Assembly (NCBI GenBank): GCA_946558695.1
Contig: CAMNTQ010000005.1
Location: forward strand, 28,057 to 92,056
DNA from: an uncultured Lachnospiraceae bacterium
Lineage (GTDB): Bacteria > Bacillota > Clostridia > Lachnospirales > Lachnospiraceae
DNA length: 64,000 bases
Direction of reading: 5' to 3'
Shown here: one piece after another, positions 34,796 through 44,193 of the stretch
Numbering within the stretch: the first letter of the stretch is position 1
How the letters are laid out: the number at the start of each line of letters is the position of its first letter
Program-made: the position numbers and the translations under genes
Notes under the pieces: model-generated
Seen by the model: the letters and a program-made list of their open reading frames with translations, nothing else
Databases searched by the model: none
What the model was told of the DNA's origin: nothing

Positions 34796-34850
34796 ATAAA
34801 ACCCCTTTCCGCGAAAAACAACCGCTGTTGGCTCTGTGTTATTTATCCAT

Positions 34851-34878
34851 TAGACGAATCACCTAACACTTTGTTACA
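34851..34878 (-). promoter_or_regulatory. ECF sigma-type promoter of the ABC exporter operon
   Basis: Minus strand TGTAAC (34878-34873), 16-base spacer, CGTCTA (34856-34851), about 55 bases before the lipoprotein ATG. The CGTC -10 core and AAC -35 core are typical of extracytoplasmic function sigma factors. A hairpin GGGAGATT/AATCTCCC lies just upstream at 34897-34926. The rest of the 35 kb intergenic stretch (34796-35065) holds no gene that I can see. Confidence 0.7.
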
Positions 34879-35015
34879 ACTTTTTTCAAATACACAGGGA
34901 GATTACCGTACACTTAGCAATCTCCCCGTATATAACAACAGTATTCAATATATATCGTGTCACCCCTTCTCACACCTTACACTGTGAGCAATGCCTCCTT
35001 TTCCATATATTATAG

Positions 35016-35062
35016 TACCCTCAGTGAATAAAGGACGGGTGTTCCTTTGTTCACTGAGGGTA
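35016..35062. repeat. Dispersed palindrome, family A, copy 2
   Basis: Arms TACCCTCAGTGAATAAAGGA and TCCTTTGTTCACTGAGGGTA match at 19 of 20 positions around a seven-base loop. It lies three bases after the stop of the next gene on the minus strand but is not followed by a T-run, so it is not a standard terminator. It is related to the element at 23428-23475. Confidence 0.8.
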
Positions 35063-35065
35063 TCA

Positions 35066-37516
35066 TTATGCGATATAAGTATGTCCGCTCTTCTCAGTCA
35101 TCCTTTCCAGTTCCTTCTGCGAAGCCGTATGTCTTTCGCCGCTGCTGACATCAATATAGGTAATTCTTGTTTCCGTATAACCCACCAAAATAATAGCAGA
35201 CTTGGCATCTTTCATTGCAATCACGGGCTTATCCCGATTAATAATATATAAAAGCTCCTCCGGCGTACATCCGGTCAGATCAAGCCCTATCCTGCTGTTA
35301 AGCTGTTCTATGACGTCCAGCGGCATTGTCCCGGCATTAAGCTGCTCTCTCATATTGTCAACCAGTACACTCTTTCCGCTGATGGTGTACCGCAAATCCC
35401 GGTTTCCTCTCTCCCAGATATATTCCTGTTCCGAAGAAACTACAACACCATTATAAGTATCAGCCATCTGCACCGCTTCCCCCGCCTTTTCAGTAATCCC
35501 CTTAAGTTCCCCGTATCCGTATGCCAGATAATGTTCACCTTTCGGCTCCTCATCGAAAGAGAACTCTCTTGACTTCTCAAACAGTGCCTGTTTCGGCGTA
35601 AGTATCTTCGGCTCCTGATTTTCAACACCGTCCCCAAAGACAATACGCATCTGTCTCTGCTTCAGCGAAGTAGTGTAAGAGCTGACAGAAATATTACTTT
35701 CTTCCTGCTTTTCATTATTCGTAATGTATTCTTCTATCACAGCATTATACACATTTCCTTTTTTTGCCACTCTGTTGAGTGTGATCATATTACCCTCAAA
35801 CTGCGTACTGAGAATATAGACTCCTTCATTTTCATATGTCTTGACAACTTTTCCTTTTCCAGTCCGTATCTCAATCCGGTACATCGGGGTAACACTCTCG
35901 CCGGATACAGTGACTCCCGCATCCTCGATTCTGGAAAATCCATACACAAAGTCCGAGTCCATAAAACCAAGAGGCACGATACTCTGACCTGTCTCACACT
36001 CCACCGTTCTCTTTTTTCCGCTGGAAAATGTAATGACTGTCACCTCATTTGCCGCGCGGTCCCGCTTTCCGCTCTGATAGGCCATCCTCGTGCCATCTTC
36101 AGATATGATATACTGTCCTTCCTTCAGGTCTGATGCCAGTTCGAACATTCTGCCTTTTCCGACCTCAATCTGATACAATACCCCGTCCGCCAGCACATAC
36201 ATGGTATCCTGCTCCACACTGTAGCAGATCAGCTTACCAAACTCCAGTATTGCATGTGCATAGGATTTCTTTGTGGAGATAAAAGCTTTCTCCTCGACAA
36301 AATTATCTTCCGTATTATAATAATATACCGCAACTCCAACCTCTCCCTCATGTTCGCCGCGGTTCATATACCCGAATACCGCAAAGCAAAGATTGCCCTT
36401 TTTGTCCATGTCAAGAAGCTTTATCTCATGCTGTGCGGTCAGATACCGCTCATCCTCACCCTCGCCGGAATTAAAACTGAATACAAGGGACAATTCATCC
36501 GTCTCTTTATTATAATTCCACAGCTCATCCGCCTGAACAAATGCCACCTTCGTCCCGTCTTTATTCTCCATATTCTGAATATCCGGATCTGCAATGCCAA
36601 GAAGTATCCCTTTTTCATTCAGAACCTTCTTCGTAACATCAAATACCTGTTCCATCGTACGGTCATAATCCAGCAAAAGCACCTTTTTATTATCCGCCCG
36701 GTATCTGACACGGAAAAATTCTTTGACCTTGTACAAGTCCTCTTCATTTTCTTCACCCTTGCCGCGAATCTGATATTGAAGCTGAACAGAACAGGAGATA
36801 TCATTGATCTCTTTTATCATCCATCTTTCATTACCTTCTATCTGCGGCTCCAAATCCCCCCACGTTACATGTTCATAATCCGAATGGATATTCACATGCC
36901 AAAGTGTAGAATTATCGCCCGTCTCATCCGGCTCAATGGCCGTTCCGATACCTACACCCTCCGCTTTTATCAGAGAATTTTCATGAAAATCCTTAATATA
37001 ATTCAGATAATCCAATATATGCTTATCTTTTTCATCTACGATCCTTGTGTAATAGTAGACAGATTTTCCCTGTGAAAGCTTCAGTACGACCTCGAGCATC
37101 CTCTCCTCGGAGATTACCGACAGATCCTGTAAGCTTACCGCCGCTTCCTCGCCCGGATTGTCTATTTTTGACTCAAAGAGTTTTTCCTTTCCGTCCAAAG
37201 AAAATATCTTAAACTGCATACTGCTGATCTCATTATCGTATGAATCGACTCTGACATCTATCTGGCCATTTGCCACCGGAGTGATCGTATCTCTTAATGA
37301 TGACGCATCCATCTCCTCCACATACCCCGGCACATAATTTACCGAATATCCATTACTGGAAAATGAAATCTGCGGCAGCGTTGCCGTGTCCATATCTGCG
37401 GTCATGCTCTCATTATCGCGATTCGTATAATAACCAAAGGCTGTCGCCATGATTATAAATATCACAATTAAAAGAGCTGCTTCCTGCAGGTACCTCTTTA
37501 ACTTTCTCTTGTTCAT
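35066..37516 (-). CDS. Large membrane-anchored extracellular protein with degenerate C39-like end
   Basis: An 816-residue protein: basic start, one membrane helix (about residues 11-30), then an entirely extracytoplasmic part rich in beta strands with propeller-like repeats (YYNTEDNFVEEKAF, GKLICYSVEQDTMYVLADGVLYQIE, EDGTRMAYQSGKRD). The last 85 residues (PEELLYIINRDKPVIAM...AIILVGYTETRITYIDVSSG) resemble the C-terminal half of a C39-like peptidase, but the catalytic His position reads KSAIILVGY and no Cys is seen at the expected start, so it is probably inactive. It starts ten bases after the methyltransferase gene and shares its promoter. I do not recognise a named family. Confidence 0.8.
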   Translation of the reverse strand: MNKRKLKRYLQEAALLIVIFIIMATAFGYYTNRDNESMTADMDTATLPQISFSSNGYSVNYVPGYVEEMDASSLRDTITPVANGQIDVRVDSYDNEISSMQFKIFSLDGKEKLFESKIDNPGEEAAVSLQDLSVISEERMLEVVLKLSQGKSVYYYTRIVDEKDKHILDYLNYIKDFHENSLIKAEGVGIGTAIEPDETGDNSTLWHVNIHSDYEHVTWGDLEPQIEGNERWMIKEINDISCSVQLQYQIRGKGEENEEDLYKVKEFFRVRYRADNKKVLLLDYDRTMEQVFDVTKKVLNEKGILLGIADPDIQNMENKDGTKVAFVQADELWNYNKETDELSLVFSFNSGEGEDERYLTAQHEIKLLDMDKKGNLCFAVFGYMNRGEHEGEVGVAVYYYNTEDNFVEEKAFISTKKSYAHAILEFGKLICYSVEQDTMYVLADGVLYQIEVGKGRMFELASDLKEGQYIISEDGTRMAYQSGKRDRAANEVTVITFSSGKKRTVECETGQSIVPLGFMDSDFVYGFSRIEDAGVTVSGESVTPMYRIEIRTGKGKVVKTYENEGVYILSTQFEGNMITLNRVAKKGNVYNAVIEEYITNNEKQEESNISVSSYTTSLKQRQMRIVFGDGVENQEPKILTPKQALFEKSREFSFDEEPKGEHYLAYGYGELKGITEKAGEAVQMADTYNGVVVSSEQEYIWERGNRDLRYTISGKSVLVDNMREQLNAGTMPLDVIEQLNSRIGLDLTGCTPEELLYIINRDKPVIAMKDAKSAIILVGYTETRITYIDVSSGERHTASQKELERMTEKSGHTYIA

Positions 37517-37526
37517 TCTATACCCC

Positions 37527-38702
37527 TTATCTGTCTAACAGCCTGCCAATAGCTGGTGATATGTGAAGGAATTCTTCACAAGCCTTTATACTTTCCTCCG
37601 CGCGTCTTCTTCCCTCAGCATTTTCTGTCTTTACCGCACGGATCAGTATATTTTTCGGCGTATGCTCCATATCAATGAATTCCAGCACCTGCACGTGGTA
37701 TCCTGCCCTCTCAAGATACTGCGCGCGTAATCCGTCGGTGACAAGCGCAGCCATACGTTCCTTCAAAAGACCGTATTTCATGACCGGCTCAAGCGCCAGA
37801 AGCCGGTTATCCTTACACTGTTCTGCCCCCTGCATCTGTGCATTTAACTCATGCTGACAGCAAGGTACAGACATAATAACCTTTGCATCCCATCCCACCG
37901 CTTTTTCAAGGGCCATGTCCGTAGCTGTATCGCAGGCATGAAGCGTAACTACCATATCCACCTTCCGGACGCCGGTATAATCTGCAATATTCCCCTTTAA
38001 AAAGGCAAGCTTTTCATAACCGTATCTGAATGCAAGCTCACCGCAGCGGCGAATCACTTCTTCCTTCAGATCCAATCCGATAATACGGACATCATATTTT
38101 TTCAGTTCATGCAGATAATAATACATAGCAAAGGTCAGATAAGACTTGCCGCATCCAAAATCCAGCACCGTAACCTCCCTATTCTTTGGAAGCTGCGGTA
38201 AAATGTCTTCTATAAACTCTAAAAAACGGTTAATCTGTCTGAATTTATCAAATTTGGAATGTACGATTTTTCCTTCCTTCGTCATCACTCCCAAGTCTAT
38301 AAGAAACGGTATCGGTTCCCCCTCTTTTAAAATATAATGTTTTTGACGGTTATGCGAGAAGGATTCTACAGATCTTGGCGAAATATTCGGCTTCTTTTTT
38401 ATCGTAATCTTCCCCTTTTTACTTACCAGTACAGAATACAGCACCGTGCTGGTCTCCAACTGCAGCTGCCGAAAATTCTCCATATATTCCGTCAATCTGC
38501 CCACTGCGCTTTCTGCATTCAGATTCTCATGAAATACCTGATTATTTCGGAATATTTCTGTCTGAAACAAAAGCTGTCCCTTTTTCTTTACTGCGCGCAC
38601 CTTCACCTTTACGGCGCCTGCTTTATCTTTCGGGTTGCTCAAAACCGCTGATAAAAACTCTTCATTCAAATGATCCTGTAATACTTTTGTTAATTCATCC
38701 AT
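37527..38702 (-). CDS. SAM-dependent methyltransferase (GSTCD/Methyltransf_32-like)
   Basis: A 391-residue class I methyltransferase. The SAM-binding motif I VLDFGCGKSYLTF lies near residue 180, followed by IIGLDLKEEVIRR (acidic end of strand 2), and LHACDTATD and SVPCCQHELN, which match the group related to human GSTCD. The first 150 residues form an extra domain found with this group (KPNISPRSVESFSHNRQKHYIL). The substrate, probably RNA or protein, is unknown. A good promoter lies at 38712-38740 but the ribosome site is weak. Confidence 0.87.
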   Translation of the reverse strand: MDELTKVLQDHLNEEFLSAVLSNPKDKAGAVKVKVRAVKKKGQLLFQTEIFRNNQVFHENLNAESAVGRLTEYMENFRQLQLETSTVLYSVLVSKKGKITIKKKPNISPRSVESFSHNRQKHYILKEGEPIPFLIDLGVMTKEGKIVHSKFDKFRQINRFLEFIEDILPQLPKNREVTVLDFGCGKSYLTFAMYYYLHELKKYDVRIIGLDLKEEVIRRCGELAFRYGYEKLAFLKGNIADYTGVRKVDMVVTLHACDTATDMALEKAVGWDAKVIMSVPCCQHELNAQMQGAEQCKDNRLLALEPVMKYGLLKERMAALVTDGLRAQYLERAGYHVQVLEFIDMEHTPKNILIRAVKTENAEGRRRAEESIKACEEFLHISPAIGRLLDR

Positions 38703-38711
38703 AATATTAAT

Positions 38712-38740
38712 ATTGTAATGTTTTTTTCCTCAAGGTGCAA
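38712..38740 (-). promoter_or_regulatory. Promoter of the methyltransferase gene
   Basis: Minus strand TTGCAC (38740-38735), 17-base spacer, TACAAT (38717-38712). The start codon follows within 15 bases, so the leader is very short. Confidence 0.6.
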
Positions 38741-38756
38741 GTAACAATAGATACTT

Positions 38757-38786
38757 TTACACAATTTACATAATTAGTGCTATAAT
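38757..38786 (+). promoter_or_regulatory. Promoter of map
   Basis: TTACAC (38757-38762), 18-base spacer, TATAAT (38781-38786), 33 bases before the map start. Confidence 0.65.
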
Positions 38787-38819
38787 AGGCTTATATTCTT
38801 TTGAAAGCAGGTAATAATT

Positions 38820-39629
38820 GTGGATAAATTAGATATAAAACTATGGACACTCGCGGCAAGAGGGCAGATTGTCCCTGACCGCTCTCTTTTAAAATCTCCG
38901 GCCCAGATCCGGGCAATCAAAAAAAGCGCCGCTCTGAACACAGCAGTGCTCGATCATGTTGCAGGGCACATACGGGCCGGCATGAATACCGAAGAGATAG
39001 ACCGGCTTGTTTATGACTTTACGACAAAACACGGCGGAATCCCTGCACCGCTTCATTATCAGGGTTTTCCCAAAAGTGTATGTACCTCGATCAACAATGT
39101 GATCTGTCACGGTATTCCTGACAAATATGAATTCTTGGAAGAAGGGGATATTGTCAACGTAGATGTCTCGACGATTCTCAACGGATATTATTCCGATGCG
39201 TCCCGCATGTTTATGATCGGCGAACCCTCCTCGGAAGCCAGACAGCTTGTGCGCATATCAAGAGAATGTGTCGAGTTGGGGCTTAAAGCAGCAAAGCCAT
39301 GGGGACACCTCGGTGATATCGCTTATGCGATCAACACTCATGCCCAAAGGCACGGATACTCTGTTGTCGAAGATATCGGCGGCCACGGAATCGGCCTTGA
39401 ATTTCATGAAGATCCCTTCGTAAGTTATGTTACGCCAAAGGGCAGCGAGATGGTCCTTGTACCGGGCATGATGTTCACCATCGAACCAATGATCAATGAG
39501 GGAAGCCCTGATTTCTTTATAGATGAAGATAACGGCTGGACGGTCTACACCATTGACGACGGATTGTCCGCCCAGACTGAATATATGGTTCTTGTAACTG
39601 ATAACGGGGTTGAAGTACTCTCAAAATAA
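38820..39629 (+). CDS. map: Type I methionine aminopeptidase
   Basis: A 269-residue metallopeptidase that removes the initiator methionine from nascent proteins. Metal ligands are visible in order: Asp in NVDVSTI, Asp in YSDASRMF, His in GGHGIGLEFHE, Glu in FTIEPMI and Glu in AQTEYMV. The start is GTG with AGCAGGT upstream. It stands alone and divergent from the methyltransferase gene. The zinc-finger extension seen in some paralogues is missing, so this is the plain type I form with a short N-terminal extension. Confidence 0.95.
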   Translation: MDKLDIKLWTLAARGQIVPDRSLLKSPAQIRAIKKSAALNTAVLDHVAGHIRAGMNTEEIDRLVYDFTTKHGGIPAPLHYQGFPKSVCTSINNVICHGIPDKYEFLEEGDIVNVDVSTILNGYYSDASRMFMIGEPSSEARQLVRISRECVELGLKAAKPWGHLGDIAYAINTHAQRHGYSVVEDIGGHGIGLEFHEDPFVSYVTPKGSEMVLVPGMMFTIEPMINEGSPDFFIDEDNGWTVYTIDDGLSAQTEYMVLVTDNGVEVLSK

Positions 39630-39655
39630 TCCTATGGTTATATACTTACAAATTC

Positions 39656-39696
39656 AAAGTCATGCTTATTCATGCCGCCATGAATCGCATGACTTT
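39656..39696. repeat. Dispersed palindrome, family B, copy 1
   Basis: Nested palindrome: outer arms AAAGTCATGC (39656-39665) and GCATGACTTT (39687-39696), inner arms ATTCATG (39668-39674) and CATGAAT (39679-39685). It lies between the convergent ends of map and the GH13 gene. The same nested design recurs at 63764-63818. Confidence 0.75.
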
Positions 39697-39707
39697 CTAA
39701 TCTGTCA

Positions 39708-41747
39708 TCAACTTATACTCTCGACTACCAGCGCTGATTTCGCACCCATATTCACGACCAACTCTCCGCCGCGTATTAAATATACATCGGGCGATACTGT
39801 ATAGCCTTTTTCATACGAATACATCAGCCTCTGCATCTTGCCCCTCATAGGCACTCCGATTCTCCACACCGGTACGATTACCTCCGCAAAATCACTGCGG
39901 TTATTAATGACCACAACGATTTGTTCATCCTCCGTGAACCGGCCATAAGCAAGTATATTGTTACTTCCGCACAAAAGCAGAATAGAGCCATTGCGAAGCG
40001 CCTGACTGTTTTTATGGATCGCTATCATATTCCGGTGAAATTCTATCAATTCCCGGTTCTCATACCCCCACGGATAAGTACGTCTGTTATCCGGATCTGT
40101 AAAACCGCATAAACCTGCCTCATCGCCATAATAGATAGTGGGCGCTCCTACCCATGTCATCTGAACTGCTACCGCTTCGCGCATAACCGCGGGATTCACA
40201 TATTCTTCTGCCGCCCTCGGCCCTTTTTCCGCTACTCTGCCTACAATACGATTCGTTCTTGTCAGGAACCGGGAATGATCATGGTTTGACAATTCATTCA
40301 TCGCCACCTCCAAAGACGGCGTCATCATCCTTGACATATAATGAGCCATGGTACTTTTAAAATATTCCGCATTCCCCAACAAGTCATCGTTTCTCTCATC
40401 ACTATGCTTTTCCATGCCTGTCAAAAACCATGTGAGCGGTTCCATAAATGCATCGTAATTCATCACGCTGTCCCACTGATCTCCCTGCAGCCAGCTGCTG
40501 GGATCCCCGTAATGTTCCGCCAATATCAGCGCATCCGGATTCGCTTTTTTGACTTCTTTTCGGAATTTGCGCCAGAACTTATGATTATAATCGCTGCCAT
40601 GCCCTAGATCCGCCGCCACATCGAGCCGCCACCCATCTGCATTGTACGGAGGCGAAACCCATTTCCGCCCGACTCTCAAAATATACTCTTCCAACTCTTC
40701 GGAGCCTTCATAATTAAGCTTCGGCAGCGTATCATGACTCCACCAACCGTCATAACTGCGGTTATAAGGCCACTTTCCATCTTCATTCTCCCGAAAATCA
40801 AAATAATTCCGGTACGGACTGTCTGCGCTTATATATGCCCCGGGAGCATAGTTTTTCTGATTCTCGTAGATTCTCTCCCTATCCATCCACTTATTAAAAG
40901 AACCGCAGTGATTGAATACTCCGTCAAGAATCACCTTCATCCCTCTTCTGTGCAGTTCTTCCACAAGCTTTATAAAAAGCTCATTGCTCGCTTCCAGATT
41001 CTTAAAGCCGGCAACCCTTTTCTGATATTTTGTCGCATGGGCATTGTCTCTGTCCCCTGCGGGAAGTATCTCCCCGCCGTCTTCGACGATCACGCCGAAA
41101 TGCGGATCAATATAATCGTAATCCTGAATATCATACTTATGATTGGAAGGTGATACAAACAAAGGATTAAAATAAAGAACCTCCACGCCTAAATCCTGAA
41201 GATAATCAAGCTTATCCATCACTCCCTGAAGGTCGCCGCCGTAAAATTCCCGAACCCCCATTGTCTCAGGATATTTATTCCAGTCAGTCACCTTCTGGCT
41301 GTAATCTCCTATATAAAAATATTCATTTGTTTCTACATCGTTCGACTTATCGCCATTATAAAACCGATCTGTGTAGATCTGGTACATAACGGCGCCTCTT
41401 GCCCACTCCGGCGTAGAGAACCCTGGAACAATCTTAAAATCGTAAAGACAGGAACGGACATCTGATATACCGCACCGATTGTAATAACACACCTGATCCT
41501 TATCTGAAATCTCAAAGCAATAGCAAAACGGTTCATCGCCCAGTTTCCAGTCAATGGAATAATAATCGAACTCTCCTTCTACTGACTCTTTACTTACATT
41601 ATATCTGTCTTCCCCTACAACAAGACAGACGCGGACCGCATCTTCTTTTGCAGTCCGAAACCTCAATGTTACTATCTGATTGCAGTCCGGCTCCTGCGGT
41701 GATACGTACCATCTGGAGCCGTCACAAAACAACGCCTGCTTATTCAT
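39708..41747 (-). CDS. Glycoside hydrolase family 13 (neopullulanase/maltogenic-type)
   Basis: A 679-residue alpha-glucan hydrolase without signal peptide. An N-terminal beta domain of about 135 residues is followed by the catalytic barrel: YQIYTDRF, DGVFNHCG, GWRLDVAADL (nucleophile Asp near 375), LILAEHYGD (acid/base Glu near 410) and ELSNHDHSRF (Asp near 487). The domain order fits intracellular cyclomaltodextrinase/neopullulanase enzymes that split maltodextrins. The ATG at MNKQALF follows GAGGA; the 65 further upstream codons overlap ftsH in another frame. It lies 28 bases after ftsH, so it may be expressed with it. Confidence 0.92.
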   Translation of the reverse strand: MNKQALFCDGSRWYVSPQEPDCNQIVTLRFRTAKEDAVRVCLVVGEDRYNVSKESVEGEFDYYSIDWKLGDEPFCYCFEISDKDQVCYYNRCGISDVRSCLYDFKIVPGFSTPEWARGAVMYQIYTDRFYNGDKSNDVETNEYFYIGDYSQKVTDWNKYPETMGVREFYGGDLQGVMDKLDYLQDLGVEVLYFNPLFVSPSNHKYDIQDYDYIDPHFGVIVEDGGEILPAGDRDNAHATKYQKRVAGFKNLEASNELFIKLVEELHRRGMKVILDGVFNHCGSFNKWMDRERIYENQKNYAPGAYISADSPYRNYFDFRENEDGKWPYNRSYDGWWSHDTLPKLNYEGSEELEEYILRVGRKWVSPPYNADGWRLDVAADLGHGSDYNHKFWRKFRKEVKKANPDALILAEHYGDPSSWLQGDQWDSVMNYDAFMEPLTWFLTGMEKHSDERNDDLLGNAEYFKSTMAHYMSRMMTPSLEVAMNELSNHDHSRFLTRTNRIVGRVAEKGPRAAEEYVNPAVMREAVAVQMTWVGAPTIYYGDEAGLCGFTDPDNRRTYPWGYENRELIEFHRNMIAIHKNSQALRNGSILLLCGSNNILAYGRFTEDEQIVVVINNRSDFAEVIVPVWRIGVPMRGKMQRLMYSYEKGYTVSPDVYLIRGGELVVNMGAKSALVVESIS

Positions 41748-41775
41748 GCTTTTTTTGTCCTCACAGTCCCCTTTA

Positions 41776-43650
41776 TTATACTCGCACCATATCTCCGGCC
41801 TCTTTTGCTTCCCCGGACCGAAAAAGCGCCTCGAACTCTTCTCTGGAGATCTTTTCTTTCTCCAGGAGGAGGTCTGCGCACGCGTGGAGCACACTGTCAT
41901 ATTCCTGAATAATCGCTTTCGCCTTCGTATAACATTCATCAATAATACGCTTCACCTCCTGATCAATCACCGTTGCGATACTCTCGCCATACCCTCTTGA
42001 CGCATGTGCAAGATCTCGCCCGATAAACACCTCGTCACTGTCATTATCATAATTGACAAGCCCTACCGTCTCAGACATGCCAAACTTTGTCACCATAGAC
42101 TTGGCAATGCCCGTTGCCTGCTTAATATCCTGCGAAGCACCTGTCGTAATATCGTCAAATACCTCTTCCTCCGCGACGCGTCCGCCAAGAGACACAATAA
42201 TATCCTGAAGCATCTTTCCCTTTGTATTGAACATCTCATCCTTTTCAGGAAGCGGCATCGTATATCCGCCCGCGCCTCCCGTTGGTATGATGGAGACACT
42301 GTAAACAGGCCCCACGTCCGGCAACACATGGAACAATATGGCATGGCCCGCCTCATGAAAAGCCGTAATCTTCTTTTCCTTATCGGAAATCACCCGGCTT
42401 TTCTTCTCTGCACCGATACCTACTTTAACAAAAGCTTTTTTTATATCATCCTGCTTTAAAAAAACGCGGTTATCCTTCGCCGCGAGAATCGCCGCTTCAT
42501 TCAAAAGATTCTCAAGGTCCGCTCCTGTGAACCCGGCAGTCGTCTGTGCAATCTGTTTCAGATCGATCTCTTCGCTTAAAGGCTTACCCTTGGCATGGAC
42601 AGCCAGTATCTCTTCTCTTCCCTGAACATCCGGTCTGCCTACCATAACCTTTCTGTCAAACCTTCCCGGACGCAGGATAGCCGGATCCAAAATATCAACC
42701 CTGTTAGTCGCCGCCATAACAATGATACCTTCATTCACGCCGAACCCATCCATCTCTACCAGAAGCTGATTGAGCGTCTGCTCTCTCTCGTCGTGTCCGC
42801 CTCCCATACCAGTACCTCTGCGGCGCGCAACCGCATCGATCTCATCTATGAAAATAATACACGGCGCATTCTTCTTCGCCTCCTCGAACAGATCCCTGAC
42901 ACGGGAAGCACCGACTCCGACAAACATTTCCACAAAGTCCGAACCTGAAATCGTAAAGAACGGCACGCCTGCCTCGCCTGCCACCGCCTTCGCAAGCAGC
43001 GTCTTACCGGTTCCCGGAGGGCCTACAAGTAAGACGCCCTTTGGGATTCTTGCCCCCACTTGAATATATTTCTTCGGAGATTTCAAAAAATCTACAATCT
43101 CCTCCAGTTCTTCCTTCTCCTCCTGAAGACCTGCTACCTTCGCGAATGTAACATTATTCTCCCCGTCCCTGCTAAGCTTGGCGCGGCTCTTCCCAAAATT
43201 CATGGCTTTCGTATTCGCGCTGCCTCCCTGACGGTTCATAAGCGTAAAAATCAAGGCAATACCGCCAATCATGAGAAGCATCGGCACGATTGTGTTCGCA
43301 AACCAACTTTCCTGCGGAACATTCGTTATCGTGTAGTTCTCAATATTCTCATCTTTCAGATACTTCTGAACCTCATTGACATCAGACGTATACAGATACT
43401 TAACTACCGTATCTGTCCCGCTCTTACCGCTCCTAAGCTCAATCTCGACACGTCCGGTCGGAACATTCTTATTTTGCGTGATATTGATCGATTTCACATT
43501 ATCGTCTTTTATCACTTTCTCAAATTGCTTCCAATTCAGTTCATTGTCTCTCTGATCCATCTGATTCGTAAACCACAATGCCCCGAATAAAAATAATATG
43601 AATATCAGCACGCTCGCGCCGCTGATCCCTCTGGTCCTTCTATCGTTCAA
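41776..43650 (-). CDS. ftsH: ATP-dependent zinc metalloprotease FtsH
   Basis: A 624-residue membrane protease. Two helices (about residues 8-27 and 117-137) flank an extracellular part; the AAA module has Walker A GPPGTGKT at 210-217, Walker [11 protein letters not shown] and second region of homology [10 protein letters not shown]; the zinc site HEAGH lies near residue 432. It removes damaged membrane and regulatory proteins. The start is TTG with GGAGG eight bases upstream. It follows hpt by 15 bases as in Bacillus. Confidence 0.96.
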   Translation of the reverse strand: MNDRRTRGISGASVLIFILFLFGALWFTNQMDQRDNELNWKQFEKVIKDDNVKSINITQNKNVPTGRVEIELRSGKSGTDTVVKYLYTSDVNEVQKYLKDENIENYTITNVPQESWFANTIVPMLLMIGGIALIFTLMNRQGGSANTKAMNFGKSRAKLSRDGENNVTFAKVAGLQEEKEELEEIVDFLKSPKKYIQVGARIPKGVLLVGPPGTGKTLLAKAVAGEAGVPFFTISGSDFVEMFVGVGASRVRDLFEEAKKNAPCIIFIDEIDAVARRRGTGMGGGHDEREQTLNQLLVEMDGFGVNEGIIVMAATNRVDILDPAILRPGRFDRKVMVGRPDVQGREEILAVHAKGKPLSEEIDLKQIAQTTAGFTGADLENLLNEAAILAAKDNRVFLKQDDIKKAFVKVGIGAEKKSRVISDKEKKITAFHEAGHAILFHVLPDVGPVYSVSIIPTGGAGGYTMPLPEKDEMFNTKGKMLQDIIVSLGGRVAEEEVFDDITTGASQDIKQATGIAKSMVTKFGMSETVGLVNYDNDSDEVFIGRDLAHASRGYGESIATVIDQEVKRIIDECYTKAKAIIQEYDSVLHACADLLLEKEKISREEFEALFRSGEAKEAGDMVRV

Positions 43651-43665
43651 TTCTTAAGCCTCCTT

Positions 43666-44193
43666 CTACTCAACACCTTCTATAACGCCGATGTATGGTA
43701 GATTTCTATATTTTTGCGCATAATCAAGCCCATATCCAACCACAAATTCATCCGGTATCTCATATCCCACATAATCAACCTTTACATCCCTCACCCTGCG
43801 CTCCGGCTTATCAAGAAGAGTGCAGAGCTTTAAACTTTTCGGCTTCCTCTGTTTCAGGACATCCATGAGATAATAAAGCGTTCTGCCGGAATCAATAATA
43901 TCTTCTACGATTATAACGTCCTTACCCTCCAACGTCTCGTCAAGATCCTTGGCAATCTTAACGATCCCGCTGGACGCGGTTCCGTCACCGTAACTGCTCA
44001 CGCTCATGAAATCCATAGAAACCGGCACTGTAATCCTCTTCGCCAACTCGCACATGAAAAAAACTCCGCCCTTCAGAATGCAGATAAGATGTACCTGCCG
44101 TCCCGCATAATCCTCACTGATCTGTTTACCTATCTCCTCAATTCTCTTCGCAGCATCCGCCTCCGAAACCAGTACTCTTACCGTCTCTGCCAT
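43666..44193 (-). CDS. hpt: Hypoxanthine phosphoribosyltransferase
   Basis: A 175-residue type I phosphoribosyltransferase that salvages hypoxanthine and guanine. The PRPP-binding loop VIIVEDIIDSGRT lies near residues 93-105; LKGGVFFMCELA and the terminal VGYGLDYAQKYRNLPYIG are typical. The ATG follows GGAGGAG and overlaps the 3' end of tilS by 56 bases in another frame. The tilS-hpt-ftsH order is conserved in Firmicutes. Confidence 0.95.
   Translation of the reverse strand: MAETVRVLVSEADAAKRIEEIGKQISEDYAGRQVHLICILKGGVFFMCELAKRITVPVSMDFMSVSSYGDGTASSGIVKIAKDLDETLEGKDVIIVEDIIDSGRTLYYLMDVLKQRKPKSLKLCTLLDKPERRVRDVKVDYVGYEIPDEFVVGYGLDYAQKYRNLPYIGVIEGVE

Noticed and set aside
35016..35062. Palindrome considered as the terminator of the 816-residue protein gene
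   Set aside because: No T-run follows on the minus strand (TACTATAATA), and a related element lies upstream of azlC where a terminator of this kind would not be expected.
36254..37075. Plus-strand 273-codon open frame opposite the 816-residue protein gene
   Set aside because: Composition (Ile/Tyr/Arg-rich with no domains) and lack of ribosome site mark it as antisense shadow.
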